Source of the DNA: Myxococcus xanthus
GTDB taxonomy: Bacteria > Myxococcota > Myxococcia > Myxococcales > Myxococcaceae
NCBI RefSeq assembly: GCF_006402735.1
Contig: NZ_CP017174.1
Coordinates: 3,785,001 to 3,849,000, forward strand
Direction: 5' to 3'
DNA: 64,000 nt
Made by a program: the position numbers and the translations under genes. The first letter of the stretch is position 1. The number at the start of each line of letters is the position of its first letter. The notes beneath the pieces are model-generated. The model saw only the letters and a program-made list of their open reading frames with translations, was not told where the DNA came from and ran no database searches. This document shows, piece after piece, positions 38,501 through 47,333 of the stretch.

Positions 38501-41500
38501 CCCGAGACGCCGGCCCCCACGGATGAGCACCTGGTCCTCGATGGACTCATGGACGAGTTCGTCCGTGAGCAGCGCGGTGAGCTCCGCCGTGGCCACGCCC
38601 GGCTCGAGGTCGATGAGGCCTCCCCACAGCAAGGGATGTTCGAGCGCGATGCTCCGGCCCAGCCCCCAGAGAGTGGCGCCGACCGCGCCTTCGAGCGTTC
38701 CGCCGTGAGCGCCCTGGGTCACGAGGTGGAGCGGCAGGCGGCGTGATTCCGCTGGCGTTCCGGCGTGCTCCGCGTGACGCAGCAGCGTGCGCAGGAAGGT
38801 GACGCATCGATTCGACGCGGCCTCCCACGTCCTGGGCCGGCCATCCCGCCCGCCGTCGAGGGTGGGGGAGGACAGGTACACGGCGCGCACGGCCTTGCGA
38901 GGGGGGACGGACGTCAGGGCCCCACTGACGCAGTCCTCGCAGAAGCGCTCCCAACGGGGGGCATCCGTGAGGCAGCCGTCGTCAGGCCGGCAGACGCGTG
39001 CCACGTGCCCCCGGGCTTCCAGTGCCGTGGCCAGCGCCTGCCCATGCAGCCCGACCTCATCGACGATGAGCCACAGGGCCTCGCCCGCCTGCTCGCGCGC
39101 CTCGCGTCGTTCGGACGCCAGCTCGCGCCATTCGACCTCCCAGTGCCAGTCGGCGTGGGCCTGCTTCTCCGCCGCAGTGCTCTGGAGCACCACGCCCCGA
39201 AGCTCCACGACGGTGCGCTTCTGGGCGTCACTCAGGAGGATGTCCGCGACACAGCCCTCCGCGTCGGCCTTGTGCAGCCGGACGCGGCTCGTGACGGTGC
39301 CCGCGTAGCCGCGTGGCCAGAGTCGCAAGCGGTCAATCCGCGTGGGGCGCAGCGTGCCCCAGGTGTTGCCGTGGGGCGCCAGTGTCTTGAGGTGCTGGAG
39401 TGCCCGCCGCAGCGCGGTGCCCGGCATCACCCACGGCTCATCAGGGACGCTGTCGGAGGGGAGCCATGTGTCGGCCCCGGCGTCCGTCGGGGGCGCCTCC
39501 ATTGGCTCCGCTTGCGCGAGCCCGCTCAGGCAGGACCGCCACGTACCCGCGCCGCCCCCGGTCCGGCCATGAACGGACAGCATGACGCGGTCCTGCTCGC
39601 CGGGCGCGAGGAGCGCCTGCAGGTGACGCAGGTCCGTGTCCGGCGCCGCGCTGGTGTCGAGCAGGGAGAGGCCCTCGGCGATCAGCGCCTTGCCCTCGTT
39701 CACCTCGCGGAGCGCCGCGGCCGTCAACTCCAGCGCCAGCCACGACGTCCAGCCTGCGTGGCCAGCATCGTCCCCGGCGCCCGCGAAGCGCTCCCGGAGC
39801 GTTCGGGTGAGCTCGGCCTGGATGAGGTGTCCACCTGCTTGCTGCGCCAGGCTGAGTACCTGCTGGAGCAGCGGATGCCCATCATGGGCATCCCCGTTCC
39901 GGAGCGGCTGGTAGCCAGGGGCCCGCGTGAGCCAGTAGCGCGTGCGTTGCCAGGCATAGGCGGGCAGCGACACCACCTGGCCGCGCGGATACAGCTCCGT
40001 CCAGTCGAGGTCCTCGCCCTCCAGGTAGCGATGCACCTTCCGGGCTTCCAGCGCGCTGAACGCGGCCTCCAGCTCACGGCGGCTGTCCCGCCGAAGGGAG
40101 TCTCCCGCCAGGAGCCGGTCGAGCGACGCCACGAGCCGGGTCCGACTCTCACCTGTCGCGAGCGCCCGCAGGGGGTGATGATCCCTTCGGACGGCCGCCG
40201 TGTAGCAGAGGTCCGCCAGCTCCTCGTCCGGCGCGTTGGCGAGCCGCTCGCGGAACCGGGCGATCATGGCCCTCAGCGCCGGGTCGTCATGCGCGGAGAT
40301 GGGAAGCACCCACTGGGCGCGTTCGACGGGCGCCGGGACTTCGACAGGGCAGGGGGGCTCGCCAAGCAGCAGATGCGCGTTGCTGCCGCTGAGGCCGAAC
40401 GAGCTCACGGCGACCACGCTCTGCTCGTTGCCGCGAGGCAGGTCGGTCAGCTTGGTGGCGACCCGGATGGGCGGCCGCCAGTCAATCTTCGGGCTTGGCA
40501 CCTCGAAGTTGATCTGGGGCGGTATCTTCCCGTGGCGGAGGATGAGGATGCCCTTGGTGAGGCTCGCCATGCCGGCCGCGGACTCCAGGTGGCCGATGTT
40601 CGCTTTCACCGAGCCGACACACAGGGCCTTGTCGGGAGCGCGGTTGGCGCCATAGACGCGGCCGATGGCGCCCATCTCGATGGGGTCTCCCAGCGGCGTC
40701 CCCGTCCCGTGCGCTTCGAGATAGCCCACCTCCGCCGGCTCCACGCCGGCGGCGTCGAGCGCGTCGCGCAGGACAGCCTCCTGGGCCTTGCCGCTGGGCA
40801 CCGTCACGCCGCCGCTGGGGCCGTCGTGATTGCTGGCCGTCCCGCGAAGCACCGCCAGCACCCGGTCTCCATCCGCGAGCGCCCGGGACAAGGCCTTGAG
40901 CACCACGACTCCACAGCCTTCACCCCGCACGTAGCCATTGGCCGCCGCGTCGAACGCCTTGATGCGCCCGTCTGGTGACTGGGCGCCAATCTTGGAGAGG
41001 CTGATGGTCGTCTGGGGTTGGAGCATCAGGCTCACCCCACCCACCAGGGCGGCCTCGCACTCCCCCGCGCGGATGCTCTGACAGGCCAGGTGCGTGGCCA
41101 CGAGCGAGGACGAGCACGCCGTGTCCAACGTGAGGCTGGGACCCATCAGCCCCAGCAGGTGGGACAGCCGGCCTGACAGGAAGCTGAAGCCAACCCCAGA
41201 GGCCGTGTACGCGTCGATGCGCGCGGGATCCTCCGACTGCATCCGCGCGTAGTCGTCATACATCACGCCCATGAACACGCCGGTGCGCGTGCGCAGCAAC
41301 TTCTTGCGCACGAGCCCCGCGTCGCAGACCGCCTCGACCGCGACCTCCAGGAGCAGCCGCTGCTGCGGGTCCAGCCGGGAGGCCTCGCGCGGTGAGACCT
41401 GGAAGAAGCCCGCGTCGAAGCCGTCGATCTGATCAAGGAATGCGCCGTAGCGCGTGGTCATCTTGCCCGGCGCTTCGGGATTCGCGTCATAGAATGCATC

Positions 41501-41713
41501 GACATCCCAGCGGTCCGCCGGCACTTCCCGGACCATGTCAGACCCGGCGCATATCATTCGCCAGAACGCGTCTGTGTCTTGTCCGCCGGGAAACCGGCAA
41601 GCCATACCAATCACAGCAATGGGCTCTCTGCTCTTGCGTTCGTAGGCTTCGGCCCGCTCCTTCCATTTTCGGGCAGCAAGGAGCGCTTTGCGCTCTGGAG
41701 AGAGCGTTGTCAT
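32573..41713 (-). CDS. Bimodular type I PKS: KS-(no AT)-DH relic-KR-ACP / KS-AT-KR-ACP
   Basis: 3046 residues, first gene of the operon. Module 1: KS (about 30-455, Cys200), then only about 145 residues of linker with post-AT features ([12 protein letters not shown]), so the AT domain is absent. A DH-like region, about 620-880, has no HxxxGxxxxP motif. KR follows (VTGGLGDLG near 1105, [17 protein letters not shown]), then ACP Ser1413 (LGMDSIMS). Module 2: KS (about 1541-1965, Cys1710 in DAACASS). AT has [11 protein letters not shown], Ser2157 in GHSVGE, and HAFHSS near 2257, which indicates malonyl-CoA. KR is VTGGLGALG near 2646 with LDDGIL, so B-type. ACP Ser2960 follows. A C-terminal helix ([17 protein letters not shown]) is a likely docking element. 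Confidence 0.95.
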   Translation of the reverse strand: MTTLSPERKALLAARKWKERAEAYERKSREPIAVIGMACRFPGGQDTDAFWRMICAGSDMVREVPADRWDVDAFYDANPEAPGKMTTRYGAFLDQIDGFDAGFFQVSPREASRLDPQQRLLLEVAVEAVCDAGLVRKKLLRTRTGVFMGVMYDDYARMQSEDPARIDAYTASGVGFSFLSGRLSHLLGLMGPSLTLDTACSSSLVATHLACQSIRAGECEAALVGGVSLMLQPQTTISLSKIGAQSPDGRIKAFDAAANGYVRGEGCGVVVLKALSRALADGDRVLAVLRGTASNHDGPSGGVTVPSGKAQEAVLRDALDAAGVEPAEVGYLEAHGTGTPLGDPIEMGAIGRVYGANRAPDKALCVGSVKANIGHLESAAGMASLTKGILILRHGKIPPQINFEVPSPKIDWRPPIRVATKLTDLPRGNEQSVVAVSSFGLSGSNAHLLLGEPPCPVEVPAPVERAQWVLPISAHDDPALRAMIARFRERLANAPDEELADLCYTAAVRRDHHPLRALATGESRTRLVASLDRLLAGDSLRRDSRRELEAAFSALEARKVHRYLEGEDLDWTELYPRGQVVSLPAYAWQRTRYWLTRAPGYQPLRNGDAHDGHPLLQQVLSLAQQAGGHLIQAELTRTLRERFAGAGDDAGHAGWTSWLALELTAAALREVNEGKALIAEGLSLLDTSAAPDTDLRHLQALLAPGEQDRVMLSVHGRTGGGAGTWRSCLSGLAQAEPMEAPPTDAGADTWLPSDSVPDEPWVMPGTALRRALQHLKTLAPHGNTWGTLRPTRIDRLRLWPRGYAGTVTSRVRLHKADAEGCVADILLSDAQKRTVVELRGVVLQSTAAEKQAHADWHWEVEWRELASERREAREQAGEALWLIVDEVGLHGQALATALEARGHVARVCRPDDGCLTDAPRWERFCEDCVSGALTSVPPRKAVRAVYLSSPTLDGGRDGRPRTWEAASNRCVTFLRTLLRHAEHAGTPAESRRLPLHLVTQGAHGGTLEGAVGATLWGLGRSIALEHPLLWGGLIDLEPGVATAELTALLTDELVHESIEDQVLIRGGRRLGARLVKQAPPETAKALPAARADTHPRVHADASYLVTGGLGDLGLEMARWLVSRGARHLVLLGRKGRQGLIDDASVAARVADIEAQGASVCIEACDVGDAPSLASVVRHFGQDWPRLGGVIHAAASITPKTLAELQPGDTQALMRAKLEGTWNLYEACRDARPDLFVLYSSITSVLGSRALAHYAAANAGMEALAEYLHRQGLPVLCVRWGRWEYMRQASEEERRISDRSGFQAMAAPDALAAFDALLRTDRHLASVANLDLQRFRPLFEAFGERGLLKQLDEGTASHGAARGQLRAELARLDGDSRQERLVAHLCAELATAMRLPDAGSVDPTRGFFDLGMDSIMSVELRLRLERTLDCKIPATFAFSTPNVVSLAETLLKRLFPQSATPEPIREPVPEAGGSIPSLQNVLASRAKPSGGGSTSPASIEDMGQAELERFPHVARLKQADAVIQKLRTEVERLKGGRPEPIAVVGMACRMPGAGSVESFWQALREQRDCVSPVPEGRWDVAAFYDPEPGAPGKIYNREGGFLSNVEHFDADFFGVSPREALAMDPQHRLLLETCWHALEDAALAPERLHGGRTGVFVGITASDYFQEQLARLGLAGLDAYTTTGSPLNFAAGRVSYLLGLQGPAFAVDAACASSLVSTHVACQSLRTGECDVALAAGVNLLLSPVTSVLLSQTKVLSPDGRCRTFDAGAQGIGRGEGVGVLVLKRLSEARRDGNRILAVLRGSAVAHDGASAGLTAPNGIAQQQVMRQALECAGVRPAEVQYVEAHGTGTPLGDPVELEALNAVYGQGRSRPDALRVGSVKTNIGHLESAAGVAGLIKVILAMRHQQLPAHLHFQRGNPAFAWEDLPLRVVRELEPWDTDGTPRMAGVSSFGMSGTIAHVIVQEAPPDEERRVKPSRPVQPLLLSARSDEALRELAQRYSDQLTAAPESAWADLALTANVGRSALPHRLTLVENTPRKAAEHLAAFARGTSSPGVRAHVIQQPRRANVAFLFTGQGSQYRGMGRELYESEPVFRDALNECDRLLRESFDLPLLDVLYGSAGDIHATANTQPALFSLQYALTKLWRAWGVEPRFVMGHSVGEYAAAWAAGCLDFEQALGLIAVRGRLMQTLPAGGAMGAVFASATRVATVLEQLGGGVDIAAINGPESTVVSGPASGVEAVLARFEQEGVRSQVLRVSHAFHSSLLEPMLEAFEYEARAVTFQPSRLDLVCNLTGEVLPRGGTLDGRYLRRHSREPVRFLESIRALQRLKCDTFIEIGPGATLLGMAQQCVEASAGTAAPAPETLWLRSLNAKGGDCRQLLQSAGELGLRGVPVDWRGVMAGMQARFVPAPSYPFRPRRFWPAAPPRQHAPEARTSEQDHYTLGWSELELPARPVADERPLLLVAPSLEHAAPLADTLRAQGRHVQVASLASDEGPELDSLIERLCQQGFSDLLFLSGLELTSPLAHAQERVYRPLLALIQRLLSGAVPALPRLVLTTLGAQRCEGPVSQAAQAPLWGLMRVLRSEMQEASTLSIDLDPTASETAGDMLVKALGANEPEVVIRGHRLFAGRLRHATPPPPAQVPTVRDDRSYLVTGGLGALGRRTARTLVSLGARHLVLMGRGEPDGSARDWMDSLRNEHVQVRYLRCDVANAEELSQGLDSLRDGPALGGILHTAGVLDDGILLEQSWERFHKVFAPKWVGAWNLHALTREQPLDFFVLFSSVAALLGPQGQSNYAAANAGLDALAEHRKDLGLPALSINWGPWAEAGMAAELGDDSRRRLARQGLEQLPVERACAVLASLLGASPDARVVVLSANWEQVGRSLGPRMARGLLWELVGEHTAAEVPVDTNALRLRLKQAAGARRRELLQDLVVSQVRRVLAWDEAEPLPESKPMREFGMDSLMVVELRNALASALGQTLALPVLFNHPTVESLVDVLLETTGLAAPPVASADTHGTPRAQEALERVRQMTPEQIEALIGEGLELGRE

Positions 41714-41984
41714 TGGGCGGATTGTCCTGGAAAGACGTTATTTGCCGGTCTTGATATGAAGACAATCTATTTTGTCTCAAGTGAAATATGCCATGGCGAT
41801 AATATGAAAATTAGTAATTGCTAGATTAGAATTCGTGATGGATGGTGATTATGTGTGGCTGTTTTGGAACCGTTGGGTGGGGCGGTCCGACGCATGAGGT
41901 TCTGTGGTGATTGATGTCAGGCTGTCATGCTTCGATTCCAGGGAAAGCTGTGAATCTGTTTGTCTATTTGGGGGTCTTGATCTC
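41714..41984. promoter_or_regulatory. AT-rich divergent promoter region of the PKS operon
   Basis: About 270 bases between the PKS operon and the divergent enoyl-CoA hydratase gene, much richer in A/T than its surroundings. It holds an inverted repeat AGACAA (41760-41765) with TTGTCT (41772-41777), a candidate regulator site. Nearby are AT-rich stretches around 41805-41830 suited to promoter melting. Exact promoters cannot be assigned. No regulator gene is adjacent, so control is probably by an unlinked factor. Confidence 0.5.
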
Positions 41985-42734
41985 ATGACCGGTACTTCAA
42001 TGACGCGCTTGGAAGCTGGAGTCCTCACGCTCACCTTCAACCGGCCGCAAAAGAAGAATGCCTTCAACGGCGAGCTCTACGAGGCAGCGGCGCAGGCGTT
42101 GCTCGATGCCGACAGGAATGATGAGGTCCGGGTGGTCGTCCTGACGGGAGCGGGCGACAACTTCACGTCGGGCAACGACATCAAGGACTTCCTCCAGAAG
42201 CCGCCCAACAGCGAAGACAATCCGTTCCTGCGGTTCATGCGCGCCATCTCCCGCTTCGAGAAGCCGCTCGTGGCGGGCGTGGATGGCGTCGCGGTGGGCG
42301 TCGGAACGACCATGCTGCTGCACTGCGACCATGTGGTGGCCAGCGCACGCGCGATGTTCAGTATGCCTTTCGTGAACCTCGGGCTGTGCCCGGAGGGGGC
42401 CTCCAGCGTGCTGCTGCCACGCCTGGCGGGGATGTCGCTGGCTTCGGAGTTGCTGATGTTTGGCGACACTTTCGATGCGGCCACCGCGCTACGGGCGCGC
42501 ATCGTGCATCAGGTGGTGCCAGAGATTGAGCTCGCGGAGGTGGTCTCCCAGCGTGCCTCGGCGCTGGCCGCCAAGCCCGTGGAGGCGCTCCGTTTGACAA
42601 AACGTCTGTTACGAGAACCGCTTCGCGCTGAAGTGGACGCGGCGCTCCAGCGCGAAGGCAAGCATCTCTTTGAGAGAATCGCGTCCGCGGAGGCCCAGGC
42701 GGTGTTTGCTGCGTTTCTCAGTGGCCGGAAATAA
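41985..42734 (+). CDS. Enoyl-CoA hydratase/isomerase family protein
   Basis: About 249 residues from ATG 41985; an in-frame GTG upstream at 41904 would add a Cys-rich, non-family extension. Crotonase-fold motifs are clear: TLTFNRPQKKNAFN, VVVLTGAGDNFTSGNDIKDF (oxyanion region), PLVAGVDGVAVGVGTTMLLHCD, and SMPFVNLGLCPEGASSVLLPRLAG. The Glu of PEG is the typical catalytic position. It resembles enoyl-CoA delta-isomerase/hydratase paralogues acting on fatty acyl-CoA. Being divergent from the PKS operon it may supply or edit acyl starters, but it could equally be an ordinary beta-oxidation gene. Confidence 0.92.
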   Translation: MTGTSMTRLEAGVLTLTFNRPQKKNAFNGELYEAAAQALLDADRNDEVRVVVLTGAGDNFTSGNDIKDFLQKPPNSEDNPFLRFMRAISRFEKPLVAGVDGVAVGVGTTMLLHCDHVVASARAMFSMPFVNLGLCPEGASSVLLPRLAGMSLASELLMFGDTFDAATALRARIVHQVVPEIELAEVVSQRASALAAKPVEALRLTKRLLREPLRAEVDAALQREGKHLFERIASAEAQAVFAAFLSGRK

Positions 42735-42740
42735 TCTTTC

Positions 42741-44324
42741 TCAAAGCCAGACAAAGACAGGCCCCAGCACGGGGTCCGTGGTGAGGATAAAGGTGCCCTG
42801 GAGCAGGTCGAGCAGTTCCAGCGGCACCGCGACAGGCTTTTCCGCCGACACGGGGGCGCCTCGGTTGCCCGCGTGGATCAGCCTCCCGTCCTCGAGGAGG
42901 ATGGCCCAGCTCACGTCGCCTGTTCTGTCCGAGTGAGGTTGATGGCAGTGCCGTGCCACGGCCGCGCGCGCGGGGGACGGGAGGTCCGTCAAGGGTTTCA
43001 GGCGCGCGGGGGCCTCCAGGCGCCCGTCGGAGCGGAAGCGGACCTCCATCAGGATGGCCTGGTGAGGGTTCTTCAGTGACGCCGCGACCAGGGCCGCATG
43101 GACGCGGCCGGCTTCGTCAATCCACACGCCCGGCTCCGAACCGGGAAGGCCGCGCAGTCCACGGATGAGGGTGCTCGCTGCGCGGATCAGCCGTCCGGCG
43201 CCAGTGGCGCGCACGTGCTGGACTTCCAGCCCGCCGGGGGCCTCGCTCACCAGGATGATGCTGATGCCGTTGCCCACCGATGCGGGCTGGAGCGTGGCGC
43301 GCGCCGCGATGGGGACGGAGTTGAGCTTCACCCGGCCCACCTCCTTGCCTGGGGTGACGTGCACGGCGTCCATGCTGGACTGGAACCGGATGAGGCGCAG
43401 GTCCAGGCCTCCTGCCCCGAGGAGCGGAATGAAGAGCTCACCGGCATGCGTCTCGAGCGGCGGGCGGATGAGCTGGGCGGGGGGGGCCTCCAGGTCGAAG
43501 CGGAAGGGGGTCTGGGGTGTCGCGGGGGGGGCCAGCGCGAGGAGCGAGGCGCCGTTGCGCCACAGCGTCCAGCTCACGGCCTCGCCGCCCGGCGCGTCGT
43601 TGGTCCAGGGGGCCATGGCGTCGCTGGCGCCGGGCTCGACGGTGCCCAGGACCTTCGAGGTCCTCCGGCTGGCGCCGCGCCCTTCCTCGTCCGTCTCGTC
43701 CACGAAGACGGCCTGCATCAGCAGGGAGCGTCCCTCCAATTGTTGCAGCCAGACGGCGCTCATGCCCGAGTAGGCCCCACCGCCCAGCATGACGCCCACC
43801 GAGGCCGGCCCGGGGGCGCCCGCCATGACGTCGAACTCCACCGGGGCCGACACGGCGTCGACGCCCGCCGCCCGGAGCCGCGCCGTGACCTGGTAGCGGC
43901 CGGGCTTGCGGATGGGCAGCCACTCCTGGAGTGCAACGACGGACTCCAGCGTCTGTCCGGTGCCCAGGCGCACCCGTGGCGCCACGACACCGCCGATGGG
44001 CTGCGCCAGCTCACGGGAGATGACGGCATGGTGGTTGACGTCATGGCCTTTCGGGTACTCGGGGCCGGTGACGGTGTAGGTCAGGGACTGGTCGGCGTGG
44101 CGGAAGGGGTCGGGAAGCTCCAGGGGGGTGGCGCTCTCGTTGGAGAGCAGCACGCGCACGTCCAGGTCCTCCGAGGTGACGAGCTGCGCTTTGGGGAGCC
44201 TGAGCTGGATGCGCATGGGCGTACCTCGTGACGTGGGCGTGGGGGGGGGGGCCGAGGACGTGGCGGGGCTCGACGAGGTGAGGGTCATCATGAGCAGCCA
44301 CGGACCGCGCAGGAGGGCGCTCAT
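42741..44324 (-). CDS. Hypothetical protein linked to the metalloprotease gene
   Basis: 527 residues. The ATG overlaps the stop of the metalloprotease-like gene (ATGA), so the two are translationally coupled. The N-terminal third looks like an Ig-like or other beta-sandwich domain (IQLRLPKAQLVTSEDLDVRVLLSN, then RKPGRYQVTARLRAAG). The rest has repeating beta-rich segments (FIPLLGAGGLDLRLIRF, VWIDEAGRVHAALVAAS, WAILLEDGRLIHAGNRG) that could be a propeller-like fold. There is no clear signal peptide. No family is recognised. Its position suggests a partner, carrier or immunity role for the putative protease. Confidence 0.75.
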   Translation of the reverse strand: MSALLRGPWLLMMTLTSSSPATSSAPPPTPTSRGTPMRIQLRLPKAQLVTSEDLDVRVLLSNESATPLELPDPFRHADQSLTYTVTGPEYPKGHDVNHHAVISRELAQPIGGVVAPRVRLGTGQTLESVVALQEWLPIRKPGRYQVTARLRAAGVDAVSAPVEFDVMAGAPGPASVGVMLGGGAYSGMSAVWLQQLEGRSLLMQAVFVDETDEEGRGASRRTSKVLGTVEPGASDAMAPWTNDAPGGEAVSWTLWRNGASLLALAPPATPQTPFRFDLEAPPAQLIRPPLETHAGELFIPLLGAGGLDLRLIRFQSSMDAVHVTPGKEVGRVKLNSVPIAARATLQPASVGNGISIILVSEAPGGLEVQHVRATGAGRLIRAASTLIRGLRGLPGSEPGVWIDEAGRVHAALVAASLKNPHQAILMEVRFRSDGRLEAPARLKPLTDLPSPARAAVARHCHQPHSDRTGDVSWAILLEDGRLIHAGNRGAPVSAEKPVAVPLELLDLLQGTFILTTDPVLGPVFVWL

Positions 44325-46423
44325 GGCCGCGCGTTCCGTGCTCCGTCACAATCCAGGGCGTGGGTGTGCCACCCGCGGAGGCGCAGCATGCACAGGCCGC
44401 AGAAGCGCCGCTCCGACGTGAAGTCGTAGCCCATCAGGCAATCCTTCCCGTCGAGGTCGTGCCGCTTCGCCAGGGCCCCGCCAATCTTGCGGTGCACGGG
44501 GAAGGGGGCATGGGGCAGGAAGAGTTGGTGCCCGATTTCATGGGCCAGCGTCTGCTCCAGGGTGTTGAGGGTGCGGTGGTAGTTGTCCGCCGCCGCGCAC
44601 TGGATGACGGCGCAGCGGTCCCGCTTGCGCGAGGGGAACTCCGACGCGAAGCCGTTCACGCGAATCCCGTCGACGGTCGTCTCCAGGTTGTAGAGCCCGG
44701 AGAACTGGAAGAGCACGATGCCCGGCGCCGTCCCCAGCGCGGAGTCGAGGGCCTGGGTGAGCAGCTCCTTCGCCCAGTCCTTGCATTGCCGGTGGTAGTC
44801 GCGCGCTGTCAGCAGGGACAGCCGTCGCTCCCGCGTGGCCGCGAGCCACCGGGGAAGGTCCGCGTCCTGGCAACGCTTCACGCGCGTCACCTCGGCCAGG
44901 AACTCCGGGTAGGTGCGGAAGGTGATGGCGTGGCCGTTCGCCGTGTATTGGTCCACCGCGGGGTCGATGGCCGCGCGAAGCTCCCAGTGCCGCGACGCCG
45001 CCACCGCCTTGGCGATGCACGCGTTGTAGTCCCGGGCACTCCAATCCGAGACGCCACCGGTCTTGTCCTCCAGTCGGAGGTAGGCGCGCTCGAAGTAGCC
45101 CTGCACGGTGGCGAGCGAGAAGCCGGAGACGCCCGCGTCCTTGCGCATGAGGCGGGAGATGTGGACCTCGCGCCAGGATTCGAAGACGCCGGTGGCGGCG
45201 CGCACGGCGGCGGGCAGCGGTCCATCGTCGTCCACGTCCAGCACCACGCCGCCATCCCTGCGGCGGTCATAGGCAAGCTGCACGGTGACTCGCCAGGCGT
45301 CTCCCGCGATGCTGGAGGGCTGGAACACCACGCCTGTGCGTCCCGCGAAGGCCCCTGTGGTCCAGGCCTGGCTGTAGGCCGCCCAGCCGCGCTTGTTGCA
45401 GGGCGTGACGCGGAAGGGGAAGACGCCGTCACGGGGCTCGGCCTGGGGCGCGTAGCCTGCCTGCCTGGGAAACACCGCCGACGACGGCGCACCGCGCTTG
45501 CCGCCCACGTCCCGGTGCGCGTTGTCGCCCTTGGGTTGTGACGTCGAACAGTGACGGTCCAGCGCATGTTTGAGGAAGGCCCGGGCCGTGGGGGCATGGT
45601 GTTCGATGGCCTCCGTCTCGTCCTCCCAGTCCCAGAGGAAGCGCACGCGGCCCAGGGCCTTCGGCGCATCCACCCGGTTGCCGCGCGAGTCCTTCAGCCA
45701 GGCTCGGGCGAACAGCGGAAGCTCCGGTCCGCTACCCCAGTGCTTGCGGTGCAGTTGGTGGTCCGTGTCATCGGACATCTCCGACGGCTTTGTCTTGAAG
45801 GCGTTCCCGACCAGCCGGATTTCAGCCTTCTCGCCGGGCGCGGGGAGCCGCTTCAACGACTGGGTCAGCTCACGGTCGCGTGGTCGCGAGAGCACCCGAG
45901 GCTCACCCAGCTCCAGGTCAACGCCCGCCACCAGGACGTGGAAGAACGTCCACGCCACGGGCGCCTGCGCCAGTCCGCTGCCTTGGAGCGTCAGCTTCAG
46001 CTTGTACGGCGAGTGCTCCACCGTGACGACGCCATCTGGGAATGTCTCCGACTCGGGCACGCGGCCATCCCATTTCCACCGGTGCTCGCCTTGGACGAGC
46101 TCCTCGCGGCTGAGTTCGCGCGACCACAGCGGCGCCGTGCGGTAGCGCGTGAAGAGCTCCAGCTTTCCGGCGCGCACCAGCCCGCCTGTATTGAGCAGGC
46201 GCCACGTCAACTCCACCGGCTCGACCTCGGGCGCGAAGTGGAAGCCGTCATCACCCCCTGTCAGCGCGGGGAAGGGCACGGGGCGGTGGCAGCGGGATTG
46301 GGGACCTCCAGGGCTGCGGAGCCGGAAGTCCGCGACGCCATGGCTGGCGGGACGGAGGCGGTTGCGGTTGCGTCCTCCGGGCGCAGCGAGGGCGACACTG
46401 GCCGTCAGTGAGATGCGTGCCAT
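44321..46423 (-). CDS. Putative zinc metalloprotease, possible injected effector
   Basis: 700 residues. A zinc-binding motif LAHEIGHQLFLPH lies at 626-638 (His628, Glu629, His632, His638). This is the HExxHx5H spacing of metzincin-type proteases, except that the usual Gly before the third His is Phe. The C-terminus adds CLMGYD (a Met-turn-like segment) and Cys pairs (RRFCGLCML). The long N-terminal part is beta-rich and unrecognised. There is no signal peptide. It lies between a peptidoglycan-binding gene and a coupled unknown gene, a layout seen for contractile-injection cargo. Delivery by a type VI-like system is an inference. Confidence 0.75.
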   Translation of the reverse strand: MARISLTASVALAAPGGRNRNRLRPASHGVADFRLRSPGGPQSRCHRPVPFPALTGGDDGFHFAPEVEPVELTWRLLNTGGLVRAGKLELFTRYRTAPLWSRELSREELVQGEHRWKWDGRVPESETFPDGVVTVEHSPYKLKLTLQGSGLAQAPVAWTFFHVLVAGVDLELGEPRVLSRPRDRELTQSLKRLPAPGEKAEIRLVGNAFKTKPSEMSDDTDHQLHRKHWGSGPELPLFARAWLKDSRGNRVDAPKALGRVRFLWDWEDETEAIEHHAPTARAFLKHALDRHCSTSQPKGDNAHRDVGGKRGAPSSAVFPRQAGYAPQAEPRDGVFPFRVTPCNKRGWAAYSQAWTTGAFAGRTGVVFQPSSIAGDAWRVTVQLAYDRRRDGGVVLDVDDDGPLPAAVRAATGVFESWREVHISRLMRKDAGVSGFSLATVQGYFERAYLRLEDKTGGVSDWSARDYNACIAKAVAASRHWELRAAIDPAVDQYTANGHAITFRTYPEFLAEVTRVKRCQDADLPRWLAATRERRLSLLTARDYHRQCKDWAKELLTQALDSALGTAPGIVLFQFSGLYNLETTVDGIRVNGFASEFPSRKRDRCAVIQCAAADNYHRTLNTLEQTLAHEIGHQLFLPHAPFPVHRKIGGALAKRHDLDGKDCLMGYDFTSERRFCGLCMLRLRGWHTHALDCDGARNARP

Positions 46424-46434
46424 GGGTGGGGGCC

Positions 46435-47031
46435 TCAGGCGTCGTGCAGGCGGATGAGCTCGCGGGAGATGTCCGCGAGCTGTCCCGTTTCTGGCAGGCC
46501 ATGGCGGCGCTGGAACGCTCGCACGGCGGACTTCGTCGAGGCTCCGGGCGACCCGCGCTCACCTTCAATGGCGTAGCCCAGGTTGTGCAACCGCTCCTGC
46601 GCGGCCCGGAGGGCGTCGGACTCGAATCCCGGGAGCGACTGGAGCTGCAGCGCCCAGCGGAGCGTCACCGGCTCGGACGCGGCGGCGGCGGGCGCGGCGT
46701 CCGGAAAGTCCTCATCGGCGACGGCGGGTGGGTAGGGCGGAGGCACGCCCTTGGCGGCGGCGGGAGGCGCGCTCCGGCGGGGCGGCGGCGCTGGCGGCTT
46801 GGACAGCTTCACCAGCAACTCACCCGCGGCGAGGCCCGGGACTTCGTGGCTCAGCGAGCCATCCGCCGCCGTCCTGCCGCAGTGCTCGGTGCGGCCGACC
46901 GTGAGCACGTACTCCGTATCCGCGTAGGGCACTTCCTGTGGATCCAACAGGACCAGGTGCAGCCGTCGCTGCTTCAAGATGAAGGTACTGGTGTTTCCTG
47001 TCCGGATTGGTGCCGTCCTCGGACTGACCAT
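46435..47031 (-). CDS. Peptidoglycan-binding domain protein
   Basis: 198 residues. The N-terminal part has an Ig-like segment (LVLLDPQEVPYADTEYVLTV, then GRTAADGSLSHEVPGL), like those attached to phage-tail-derived or type VI spike cargo. A Pro/Ala-rich linker follows. The C-terminal PG_binding_1 domain is LQSLPGFESDALRAAQERLHNLGYAI, then STKSAVRAFQRRHGLPETG. It is the first gene of the trio with the metalloprotease-like gene 11 bases downstream. It may dock or target the partner proteins to the cell wall. There is no catalytic motif of its own. Confidence 0.85.
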   Translation of the reverse strand: MVSPRTAPIRTGNTSTFILKQRRLHLVLLDPQEVPYADTEYVLTVGRTEHCGRTAADGSLSHEVPGLAAGELLVKLSKPPAPPPRRSAPPAAAKGVPPPYPPAVADEDFPDAAPAAAASEPVTLRWALQLQSLPGFESDALRAAQERLHNLGYAIEGERGSPGASTKSAVRAFQRRHGLPETGQLADISRELIRLHDA

Positions 47032-47333
47032 GCCGCGCTCCCCCCGTGCCTGGATTCGCGATGGTGTCTGTGCGTCGTTGAAGGCGTGCCCAAGGTACGG
47101 GAACCCGGAGCGCCCTCTATCACCGGAAGTTCTGGGATAACCCTGTTCTGTGCGTCGGGTTAACGGACCTCAACCTGGTGGGTCAGTCAGAGGACGCATG
47201 CATGGCCAGCCGGGCGAGCCGGAGTGATCGCTGCGCGACGAGGCCACGTTCGCGGCCGCGTGCATGCCCGGCGCGTACGGCGTGTCTATCTTGGCCACGG
47301 ACGTTGAGTCTCGCTTTCTTGGAGGAGCCACGC
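47032..47333. other. Divergent intergenic region
   Basis: About 300 bases between the peptidoglycan-binding gene (minus) and the SMP-30 gene (plus). An in-frame extension of the SMP-30 frame upstream to 47178 is rejected because it has low-complexity Arg/Pro/Ser composition. A GGAGGAG ribosome site occurs at about 47320. Promoters for both genes should be here, but none is clear. Confidence 0.5.

Noticed and set aside
36560..40978. Two long plus-strand frames (each over 700 codons) opposite PKS module 1
   Set aside because: They are antisense to KS, KR and ACP coding sequence, have no domain signals and show no ribosome sites.
46424..47333. CRISPR array or tRNA in the 300-base spacers
   Set aside because: No regularly spaced repeats and no cloverleaf-like sequence could be seen in any intergenic region of the window.
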